From Crocinitomicaceae bacterium (GTDB taxonomy: Bacteria > Bacteroidota > Bacteroidia > Flavobacteriales_G > Salibacteraceae): a stretch of DNA of 64,000 nucleotides. Of this stretch, positions 15,001-27,000 are shown piece by piece. The position numbers were made by a program, and so were the translations under genes. The notes beneath the pieces are model-generated. The model searched no databases, had not been told where the DNA came from, and saw nothing but the letters and a program-made list of their open reading frames with translations. Numbering within the stretch: the first letter of the stretch is position 1; the number at the start of each line of letters is the position of its first letter. The stretch lies in assembly GCA_002713215.1 (NCBI GenBank), contig PAVO01000015.1, positions 1 through 64,000 on the forward strand, given 5' to 3'.

Positions 15001-18000
15001 AGGATCCTTTATTTCAGGTGAATCAGGGCCAAGAATGGTCAATTACGATGATGCCAATGATACTTATTATTGGACCAATGGAAATGCCGTACGTAAGAAA
15101 GTAGGATCGGCTGCACCAACCACAATTTCTTCGGGTTATTCCAATATGGGTGGAATCGTTTATCACGCGTCTACCAACAAATTGTATTTTATTGATCTAA
15201 GTTCTCCCACCAAGCTGTATAGCATGAATACCGATGGGACGGGTCGAACAACTTTAGTTAGCGGAATTACTTCGCCAACCTGGCTTCATGCCGGTGAAAG
15301 ACTGTCAAATTCAGGAAACATTTCTGTTTCTGTTACCGACAGTAGTGGCAACAAAACAACTAAAACAGCAACAGTAACTGTTAAGGATACCATTAAACCA
15401 ACCATCGCACACATAGGTGATACGACTCTTTATTTGGATGCATCAGGTGCTGCAAGTCTAACGACCTCTTCGCTTTATACTGCAACCTCCGATAATTGTA
15501 GTTCCAACATGGTAGTTACCGCAAGTGATACTTCATTTGATTGCAGTACTTCCAATGATACTACTATGATAGCTTCTGGTGCACTTGATTTTGACGGTGC
15601 GGATGATTATGTAGATGTTCCTCACAATGCTTCCTTAAATCCAACAAGCGAAATTACCGTTGAGGCCTGGATATATGCCAATGCTAGTTCTGGTACTCCA
15701 AAAATCGTTGGTAAGTGTAAAAATGGAAGTGCATCAAATGGCTGGGTTCTTGGGTTGGTTAACGGAAAAGTAGGTGCTGAATATTATACAACTGGAGGTA
15801 ATGTAATTCAACAAAGTACGGGTTCCATTTCTTTAAATACCTGGACTCATGTGGCCATGTCGTGGAAAACTAGTGGTCAGAAAAAGGTTTACATAAATGG
15901 TGTTCTGGCTGGTTCTGGTAGTGCAACGGCTAATAATCTAGGGACGGAAACCAATAGTATGCATATTGGTATAGCTCCATATAACACAACCCAATATCAT
16001 TTTGATGGACAGATAGGTGAAATCCGAGTTTGGGACAAAGAACGTTCTGCAGCAGAATTGTTAGGAAACATGAATTCGGACCTATCAGGAAGTGAGTCCG
16101 GATTAGTGGCTTACTACAAATTTGATGCGGGTAGCGGCACCACTTTAAATGACTATTCAACCAAAGGAAACGATGGAACCCTTAAAAATATGGACCCTTC
16201 TACCGATTGGGTAGGTGGAAAAACAAAACAGGTTATCGGAACTCCGGTGGCGCTGACAGTTACTGATGAATCAGGAAATGTAGGACGTGATACGATTTAT
16301 GTTCAGGTGTTGGATACCACTCCTCCTGCTTTGGTAACCAACGATACAACCTTGTATTTAGATAATTCATGTTCTGCAACGCTTAGTGTTGCACATGTGG
16401 TCAGCGATACAACCAACAATTGTGGTGATGTAACGATTTCACTTTCAAAAGATACATTTGGATTGACGGATATTGGAGTCCATACGGTTTTGGTAATGGC
16501 CAGCGATGCGGGTGGAAATACGGACAGCAACCAAGTAACCATAACCGTCCGCGATACCAGCTCCCCTCAAATCAACATACCTAACGACATAACCATTTAT
16601 GCTTCCAGCAGTTCATGTACCGCTCCATATTCTTATTTGGTTACTACGGCTAATTCCGCCTGTGGAGATAGTTTGGTAAAAGATACTGGGTTAACCAGCG
16701 GAACGTCATTCCCATTGGGTCAGAATTTAATTACCTATTCTGCGCTCGAAAAGTCGCAAGACTTTGTTATCTATGACTTCGATCACTTAAATGTAGCAGC
16801 ACTTAATGGTCAGGACAACTGGTCAGTAATTAGGACAGGATCTCCTTCAATTTCTGCATCCAGGATTTTAGATCATGCAGCTAGCGGTGACAAAGAGGCT
16901 TCCAGAGGCTTGCGCTTAAATGATCTCCGCGGAAATAACATTCTGTATTCTTCTAGGGTCAACGATAATAATTGGTCAACTCTTCCTTTCGATTCGAACG
17001 ATGTAGTCGAAGTAGAGTTTGATATCCAAAAGAATTACTGGGGCAACGCATTGGTATTTGGATTCGATGCGAACAATGATGGCAATATTGCCTTCTCAGA
17101 ATCTTCGTTTGGGTTATTAGCACGAGACAATGGACGTCTATTAAGAATTTATGGCCCAAGCGGCTCAATTAAGGCTTCTGCCAATAATGGAACAGCTGAG
17201 CCAGGTGCCAACTGGCTTAAGTTTAAACTTACTGTGGACATGCATACCGGTTTGGCGAGTGTCAGCTATCGGGATTTAACCGCTCAAGGAAATTGGATTT
17301 CTCCTACGGGATTCCAAAACATAGCCATGGGTTTTGATTTCTCTGCCTCCAACCAAAACAATCCAACCAAGCTCAATGGTATGTTCTATTACCATAACGC
17401 CGGTGGGTATTCAGATTTGGATAACATCAAATTTAGCGTCAGGCAGCGAGATGTTCAATCGTTTACGGTAACTGCATTGGATACGGTTAAGCCAAGCGTT
17501 ACTGCTGTGAACGATACCGTTTATTTAAATACCAATGGATTTACTATTGTAGATTCCTCAGAATTAGTAGTTGGAGGGCTTACAGGTGGAAACATTACCG
17601 ACAATTGTGGCGCTGATTCGTTGTGGTATTCTCACGACACCCTTACTCTAGCTAACCTTGGACAGAATACCATTACCATCTATGCTCGCGACACTTCCGG
17701 AAATATTGGTTTGGTAGATAAAATTTTAACGATCTTGGATACTAACCTACCTTTTGCTGGGCTTGGTAATTCCATTAAACTAGACGGTACCAACGATTAC
17801 ATAGCTCTATCAAGCGGTAAAGTAACTGGTGCTTCACTTGGGCTACCGACTGCCGCACTTACCGTTGAGGCATGGGTTAAGCTTGATTCTTTCGTTAGAT
17901 GGGCGGGAATTGCAAATTTCATCCAAGACAATGGGCCTACTGAGTTTGGGTGGTGGCTAGGAACTTATAACAACAATAAGTTTGGTTTAGGGCTGAAAAC

Positions 18001-21000
18001 GAGTTCAAGTTCGGTATTGGATTATAAATTCACCAAAAAGAGCTACTCCAAAAACACATGGCACCATGTAGCTATGGTATATAATGGAAGCAGAATTAGA
18101 ATGTATGTGGATGGTGAAATTTCAATTGATACGGTAAGAACAGGAACCATACAATATGCAAACTCATGGTTTAGATTAGGACAATATGTAGATGATACTG
18201 AGTCTTATACCTTGGATGGTTCGCTCGACGAGGTTAGAATCTGGAACATTGCAAGAGATAGTGCGGAAATAGTTTCCAATTATCGTAAAAGAGTTGATGT
18301 TTCCACTACTGGATTATATGCCTATTACAACTTTGATCAGTTGGATGGATTGAGCCTTTTGGATCGTTCGTCAAATGGTCGTAATGGAACTCTATCAAAT
18401 ATGACCGGTAGTGAATGGGGAGATAGCGAAGATTCATTAGTTTGGAAACTAAACGAAACTGTTGTAAGTAAAGACACGGTAGCATGGGCCATTTCATGGG
18501 ATCCGGTGAGAGAGGATTCATTAACTTACTTCCCGGTTAGTGGGTTTGGAAGCATGTTCTTTTTAGATACTAACACAGGAGTAATTGATTTTGCTGGAGT
18601 GGTGGATTACGAAACTCAATCAAGCTATCCATTGACATACGGTGTTTATGATTTATCTGGAAATAGAGATACAGCAGTGGTGCTGATTGAAATTGTAGAC
18701 GATACCACAGAAACAGTTTATGCTGGAATGGGTAAAGCTCTTCAATTCGATAATGTCAATGATAAAATCAGGATTCCTCATAACAATGCATATAACACAT
18801 CGAAGTTCACGATTAGTACTTGGGTTTACTGGCAAGGTTCAGGATCGACGGTTGACTTTATATGCGGTAAAGGAAATGAAAATTACGAATTACACACTGG
18901 AGGGGCAGCAGGAACAAATTCCATTCGCTTTATACCAACCAATGCAGTTTGGATTGATGCGCCTGCAAATAGTTTTAGCCCAAATCAATGGAATCACATT
19001 GCTGCCGTTTATGATCCTTCAAAATCTCTGGCGAAGATTTATATCAATGGGGTAGATGTGGGTGCTAGCAACACAGGAACAAATCCCGTTACTACAACGG
19101 TATCAAACACTTCCGATTCACTTATAATTGGGGAAAGAAAATATGGCTTAGGAAGTTATCCTTTTGATGGAAGTATTGATGAATTCCAGCTCTGGAATGT
19201 GGCTTTCGACTCTTTAGATGTTATTGCTAACATGAATTTAAGGGGCAACCCTTCGAACACCAATCTGGTTCTCAATTTGAACATGGATTATGTCCATAAT
19301 GGTTCACAAATGCTGGATCTGTCGGGTAATGGAAATAGGGGGCATTTATATGGTTTTTCAACTTCAACGTTGAACAATGGGCCGGATACACTTGAATTCT
19401 TGATTTCCGAAAATCAGCAAAATGGAGATACTTCGGCTTATGCACTGGGTTGGGATACTGACGCAAGTGCACTAACGTTTAAAATATTATCAGGAAATAC
19501 GGATACAACGTTTGAAATAAACTCGACTTCAGGAGTAGTCACTGTTTATAAGGAATCTGAACTTCGTTATTTTAAAGATTCAATTTATGTCATTCAATAT
19601 GAAGTAAGTGAAGCTGGCGATGGCAATAAAGACACAGCTCACCTTAGAATTCGTTTAGGAAATGAAAATGACTTCCCGGTAATTTCTTCCATAGCCAACG
19701 ACACCATTTGTTCGGGTGGAATAGGAGATTCCCTACAATTCTCAATTACAGATGTTGATATCGGAGACGTTGAATTGATGCAGTTATCGGCCATCAGTTC
19801 AGATACAGTTCTCCTACCCAATTCTGCGTTTACGTTCTACAACACCACTTCATCGGATAGCGGAAGAGGAATGCGTATCTACTTACCCGATTCTTCAGTG
19901 AATGCTTCTATTCCGGTTTATATAGTTGCAACGGATAGGGGTGACTTAAAAGATTCAACGTTAATCGTAGTTCAAATTGATTCACTCCCATCAGTTAACC
20001 TGGGAGTTGACACCGCATTCTGTAACAACACAACTTATACTCTTAATGCAGGAGCCAATAAAGGATCGTATTTGTGGAATGATGGTTCCACATCAGATAA
20101 TTTGGTTGTAAATGCCTACGGTACATACCAGGTTAGTGTAACGGATGCTAACTCGTGCTTCAACAGCGATACGGTATTTGTAGACACGCTTCAGGTTCCT
20201 CAATTTGCCGATTCCGCATTCCAGGTATTGTGTAAAGGAGATTCTTCTGCCACAATCGCTCTGGATGGTGTCGGAGGAAAATCGGGATACAACTTCACCT
20301 GGCAATCGTGGGTTACCAGCAGGTCTGGTGCAGGAGACAAAACAGCGACAAATCTTGCCGCGGGAACTTATAAAGTGACCATTACCGATGCTAACAATTG
20401 TCAGGACAGTACTTCGTATACGATTACCGAACCGTCGACAAACATTGCAGTAAGCTTAGTTGCGTTTAACAATGTATACTGTAAAACGGATTCTACCGCG
20501 TGGATCTCGGTGAGTTCTTCGGGCGGGGTAGCCCCACGAACTTATCAATGGAACGACTATGCGTCGCAAACCGATACGCTTGCCGATAATATTCCGGCTG
20601 GTACCTATAAAGTTATAGTAACCGATTCCAACGGGTGTACTGATAGTATTTCCAAGACCGTAACCGAGCCTGTGCTTAAACTGGATGTTTGGTTGAGTGA
20701 TTCTTCGGCGGTATTCTGTAAAGGAGATTCCTCAGGATTCCTGGAAGCTACGCATAATAATGGAGGTACGGGAACCAAAACCTATTTGTGGAACGATGCC
20801 CTTGCTCAAACAACAGCAAAGCTAAATGGAATTAAAACAGGTAATTACAAAGTGGTGGTAACCGATAGTTTGGGTTGTAAAGACAGTGCCGGAACCTTTG
20901 TTCCCGAACCAGCGACTTCGGTGGATGTTATACTTGACTCAACTTTTGATGTTAAATGTAAAACAGGTAAAACAGGATTTATAACTGTAACGGGTGGTGG

Positions 21001-24000
21001 AGGAACAGGAACCATTAACTACTTGTGGAACGATCCTTCAACACAAACAACGGCCACGGCAAACTCGCTGGGTGTTGGAACCTATAAAGTAATAGTAACC
21101 GATAGCCTGGGTTGTACCGATAGTTTGACCGAGTCAATAACCGAGCCGGCCACCAGTATTTCCGCCAGTTTATCCAATTACATAAACGTATTCTGTAAAA
21201 CCGATTCTACAGCGTGGATTTCCGTAAAATCAAGCGGTGGGGTATTGCCACATACTTATCAGTGGAACGACTACCTGGCTCAAACAGATACAATTGCCTC
21301 TAACTTACCTGCAGGCAATTACAAAGTAATTGTTACCGATTCCAACAACTGTACAGACAGTGTATTTAAAACCATTACCGAACCTGCCGCTAAAATCTCA
21401 TTTGTATTTAGAGCGGATTCAGTTCGTCCTTTGTGTATTACTGATACCATTGGTAAATTGGGAGTTACTGCAAGTGGTGGAACGGGTAGTTATAAATACA
21501 AGTGGAATGATCCTGCAGCACAAGTGACCCCAATTGCAACTGGCTTGCTTTCGAATACCTATCGCGTAACTGTCACTGACAGTTTAAATTGTTCCGATTC
21601 CGGATTTGCGGCACTGACTCCCTGGGACACGTTGGCTTCAAGTCTTACGCTGACTGTTGATACTTTCTGTAGTAGGGGAGACTCTTTACAGCTGATTGGT
21701 GGGCCAGCTAATGACGGTGTATTTACCGGATTGGGCGTTAACGGAAGTATGTTTAAACCCGATGGTTTAGCCCTTGGACAACATGTTATTACTTATACAA
21801 GAACCACGCGATCGTGCCAGGCGGTAAGTACCGATACCCTTTGGATCAATCCGAATCCAACAGCTTCCATGCAAAGTTTAGGAGCTATTTGCGACAATAC
21901 TCCTGCATTTACCCTTACCCAGGGATTCCCCGTAGGAGAAGGTAGATACTATGGTAGCAAGGTTACTAATGATAGTGTTTATACACCGGTCTCGTCGGGT
22001 ACGGATACCTTGTATTATGAGTATACCAATTCCTTTGGTTGTAAGGATACCACCAGTAAAACTGTGGAAGTAAATAAAAAACCGGTTGTTACGTTCAATA
22101 CGATTCCCGATATATGTATCGACTCCAGTTCATTGGTACTTACGCAAGGAAAACCTGATACCAATGGAACAGGAACCTATCACCATACAGCAGTTGCCGG
22201 AAACAGATTCTTCCCGGCATTGAGTAAGCCTGGAACGGATACCATTAAATATGTTTTCACCGATACCAATTCATGTGTGGATTCTTCATTCGGTTATTTG
22301 ACCATTCATGCACTACCGGTACTTACCGTAAGTACCACCGATGAGTACTGTGTGAATGCCGATTCAGTTTCTTTACCAGCTAAAAGCTATGTTACGCCTG
22401 CTGGAGGAACCTACTCTGGAAATGGTGTAAGCGGTGGTTACTTCTACCCCGACAGTGCCGGAGTAGCAACCCACACGATTACCTACAACTATCAGGACGT
22501 GAATAGTTGTAAAGCCGATACACAAATTGCCATTACAGTACGTCCCAAGCCGGTGGTCACCTTTGTAGGAATTGATTCCCTGTGTTTTGATGACGATACA
22601 TTGAGTTTAGTGAGAGGTCTTCCCTCAGGTGGATATTATCAGGGTAATGGAGTAATAGACAGTACAAAATACCTGGCCTCGAAAGCTGGTGCGGGATTAG
22701 ATGCCATGAAGTATGCCTATACCAACACTTTTGGATGTACCGATTCTACCACCGGATCAACTGTAGTCAACGCGCTTCCTGTAGTCAGTTTCAGTGCTCC
22801 GTTGGGTAGACATTGTGCTTCGGAGGATACCGTTTCCATCGATAAAGGGTTACCAAACTTTAGTGGAATTGGAACCGGGGTGTATACAGGATTTGGTGTG
22901 GTTAACGATACTAATTTTACAAATGCCATTACCGGAAAAGGCGTTCATTACATCACCTACAACTATACCGATACCAATGGTTGTATAAATTCTGCTACCG
23001 ACAGCATTACCGTTGATACTGTACCAAACGTTACTCTAAGCAGCTTTAATCCAATCTGTGAAGATCTTGATTCAATTCTATTAACCGGGGGGCTTCCAAT
23101 AGCCGGAATAAGTGATTCTTCGTATTATTCCGCAGGTGTAAGTAGTACTATTAAAAAGTTTGGTTTAAATTTCTCTCTTGACGTGAACCAGGCGAAATTG
23201 GATACCATTCACTATCATTTTGAAGATGCCTTCGGTTGTGCCGATTCAGCAACTCAAATTATTGTGGTTAACGCTTTACCCAATGTACAGTTTAGTATTG
23301 CACCGGATTCAATATGCTCTAACGATTCGGTACTTAACCTGGCTAATATTGCTTCTCCGGTTGGAGGAACATTTACCGGGGCAGGTATAAACAATGGAAA
23401 CTTCGATCCGCAGGTTGCCGGTGCCGGAATGCAGCACATTACATACAGCTATACCAACTCCAACTCTTGCTCTAATATGGCAGTTGATTCCATTAAAGTG
23501 AATGCCGCACCTTCCATTGATTCAATGGGAGTGATTCCTGAATATTGTGAGAAGGTTGGAAGTCAATCGTTGAGTATTTGGATGGGTAATCCGGCAACGG
23601 GTAAAGGTTGGTACAGTGGCAATGGAATCTTATCAGACAGTTTAAGGTTTGATCCGGATACAGCCGGGGGGACCGGAAATCATGCAATTACATACACGTA
23701 TAGCAATAAAGGCTGTTCTTCAGACACCTCATTTGTAATTAAAGTAAATAGTTTACCTGTGGTTGGATTTAGCAGCTTGCCTACGGTTTGTAGCAATGCA
23801 GATACGTTCAGGCTTACAGGTGGTACCCCAACAGGAACTGCGGGCATTTACAAGGGTAAGGGCGTAGTAAATGGAATTTTAGATCCTAAATTGGCAGGTT
23901 CTGGTTCCAATACCTTACGTTACATATTTACCAATATCAATGGTTGTACCGATAGTGCATCTACTGTATTGCAAATCGATAGTGCACCAAGTGCTTCTAT

Positions 24001-27000
24001 CCAGGCCATTGCAGACCGATGTGAAAATGGTTCCATTGTGACACTAGTAGGTGCCCATGTTTCAACTAACGGTGGAAACGGTGTTTATTCGGGACAGGGA
24101 GTTGTAGGAAATATGTTTGATCCTTCCATTGCACGTTCTGGTTCTCACCAGTTGTGGTATAGCATTATCGATACCAATGGTTGTGGTGATTCTGCTTCAA
24201 CATTCGCAGTGGTTAATCCATTGCCGGTGGTTAGCCTTTCACCGTTTGGTTCTATTTGTGAGAATACAGCTCCATTTAAACTGAACCAGGCAAGTGTAAG
24301 TTCTATCTACAATAAAAACTACAGCTTTTATAGGGTGAATGGTTCAATAAACAGTGTTGATAGTGTTACCCTGGATACCTCAGTTATTTCGCCCCCATCA
24401 GCTTCCATAGAATATGTGTTTGTCGACGTTAATAACTGTTCTGATACAGCCAGAGGAGTTATGATTGTGGATACAGTACCAACCGTTACTTTTGATACGC
24501 TTCGAGGGTTCTGTGGCAACGAAGCACCTATTAAATTAAATTCAGGTAAACCATCACTTCAGGGTACCGGAGTTTATTCAGGAAATGGAGTAATTGCTGG
24601 ATTGTTTTATCCTTCTTTAAGTAAGTCGGGCAGTAGTGGTACACTCAACTGGACTACCACATTGAATTACCGATTTACAGATAATAATGGTTGTTCAGAT
24701 GATACCAATAGGGTTGTTCAAGTGAAAGCTGCTCCATCCATTAGTTTACAGGCCATGGCTTCTTTGTGTGAGAACGACGATAGCTTGGTATTGAACATCG
24801 CTTCCGTTACGGCTAATTCAGGTTATGGGATATACAGTGGAAACGGTGTATACAACGACAGCGTACTTCGAATTGACAGTGTTGGAATAGGAACACATAC
24901 CATCCGCTATGCCTACCACGACACGCTCAATGGTTATACTTGTGCAGACAGTGCTACTCAGACCGTTGTCGTTAATCCTAAACCTTCAGTATTTGTTGGA
25001 CCTGAGAGCCCCATTTGTTTTAACGATAATAAGGTCCTTAGTTTTGGTATCCCAAGCGGGGGTGTATATACTGATTCTCTTGGAAACCCAATTGCTCAAA
25101 ATCGATTTGCAGGATCAAACTTTGGTGTGGGTAACCATAAAGTGGTGTACAAATTCACAGATATCAATGGATGTTCGGATACGGTAACTCGTGTGGTAGG
25201 CGTAGTGCCATCACCAACGGTTATGTTGTCTCTAGAAGATCCTGTGGTTTGCGCCAGCACTAGCATTGTTCAGCTTCAGGGAGGTATACCTGCAGGTGGT
25301 AATTATTCCGGAAAAGGAGTATTTGGGGGGCAATTGTACACGGCTTCTGCGGGAATAGGTGGACATGACATTATATATACGCTTACCGATAGTATTGGGT
25401 GTTCAGCTTCCGATACACAAATGGTAAACATTAAATCGAATCCACCACTCCAGGTTTCTAACGATACTGCCATTTGTTATGGTGAAACTGCTTCAGTATG
25501 GGCAAGCAATGCCGGATCACGTGCCAGTTATCAATGGAACACCGGATCGTTTAACGACAGTTTATCTGTTGCACCAAAAGCTACTTCGGTTTATTCAGTA
25601 GTTGCTACCGATTCAATTGGATGTGCCTCCACTAAGAGCGTTAAAGTTTCACTTTATCCAAGAATTCAACTGACTGCAACCAGTCAGAAGAGCGAGTGTA
25701 ACCAGGCTAATGGTGCTGCTTCAGTGGTAGCTCAGGGTGGTTTGGCTCCTTATAAATACCAATGGAGCACGGGTTCCAATCTGAATTTAATTACGAACCT
25801 ACGTTCTGGAAAATACTTTGTAAGTGTTACCGATGCCAACAGTTGTGAAGAAGCAACTAATGTAAATGTGGTGGATCAAACCGGACCTCAAATTTTGGTT
25901 AATTCGGTTACGAATCCTGATTGCTACGATGCTAAAAATGGTGCCATTGACATTACCATTGTTGGCTTAGGAGTTAAGGTTAAGTGGAGCAACGGAGCGG
26001 TTACCGAAGACATAAGTGGATTAAGTGCGGGTCTTTATACCGTGGTATTGGAAGACGGTACCGGTTGTGTCGCTGTTAGAGATTTTACGATAACCGCACC
26101 TGCAAAACTCCGCGCAACAGCAATTACTCAACAGTCAAGTTGTGACTCTGCCAATGCCTGGATATCTGCAGATGTAAGTGGTGGAACAGGTACTAAAACC
26201 TTTAAATGGTCAACCGGATTTAACGGTGATACCTTAAGAAATATTGGTGCCGGTGCTTATGCTGTTGAAATTAGCGATGCCAATGGATGTAGTGATTCCC
26301 TGTTCGTTACCGTTAGCGATTCCGGTGCGCCACAAATTGATGTTATTCGGGTACTTCCAACAGCTTGCGGAATAGCTAAAGGAGAGATTGATATTGACGT
26401 GGTTGCCGACTCCATTACTAAAGTATTGTGGAGCAATGGCGATTCTGTTATGAGCTTAACTTCATTGCAAGGTGGAAATTATACGGTTTCAATAACCGAT
26501 TCTGCAAATTGTACGGCTACAGAGCTTATTAAAGTGCCAAATACACTATCGGCTACTCAGCCCATTTGTATGGTTACCGTAGATACAGCCACGCGATTGG
26601 TTAAAGTATTACACAAAGTAGATCCAGCCAAGTTTACTACGGTGAGTCTGGTTAAGGAAGTAGTTGGAAGCTCCATCAACATGGCGGTAATGTCGCGTCC
26701 GGCAAGCGTGGATATTCTTACCGATTCTTCCTCATCTTTCTACAGTGGTCCTAAGGGATATATGATTTCAGCAGAGGACAATTGTGGAAATACCACAGTA
26801 TTGAGTTCAATGCACAAAACCATTTACCTGAATGGTAGCATACACCACGATGGAACCATTAATCTGGAGTGGACCAACTACATAGGTGAGAGTGTAGTTG
26901 CTTACGACATATTAAGAGTAACCGAGCAGGGAACTACGGTATTAAACTCTCTTCCGGGTACCGTTAACAATTATGTAATAAAATCAGAAGACTTTGAACA

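Larger units (their letters stand above)
9726..17755 (+). repeat. ten HYR-like domains, eight carrying an inserted guest domain
   Basis: The host unit reads: D(T)(I/V)xPS, (D)TxYxDxxG, DNC, DTTFNC, then V(T/S)xxDxSGN and TVYVxVLDT. In units starting near 9726, 10630, 11540, 12445, 13405, 14370, 15385 and 16555, the host is interrupted by a whole guest domain and resumes afterwards; in the first seven the break falls a few residues after the FNC motif. Guests are LamG in six, a YWTD propeller in one (14548-15300) and another sandwich in one (16745-17450). Units at about 16315 and 17480 are uninterrupted, which defines the host's normal length and the insertion point. Confidence 0.78.
2090..19350 (+). 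repeat. array of 16 LamG-like (concanavalin A-fold) domains
   Basis: Each copy begins with a variant of LDFDGTNDYV and ends with DEVRIWN, then an AYYNFD and a GxxGTLxNM motif. Approximate starts are 2096, 3277, 4387, 5333, 6280, 7193, 8145, 9038, 9917, 10819, 11731, 12639, 13583, 15580, 17770 and 18732. From copy 3 onward spacing is regular at roughly 890-950 bp because each copy is paired with one cadherin-like or HYR-like unit. Copies 1 and 2 share a distinct WMC(K/Q)KL segment and differ from later copies. LamG folds commonly bind glycans or proteins, so this array is the likely ligand-binding part. Confidence 0.88.

Noticed and set aside
9726..17755. HYR/LamG breaks as frameshifts or assembly chimeras
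   Set aside because: Host and guest remain in one open frame through eight independent junctions, with a consistent breakpoint in most of them; random misassembly would not do this.
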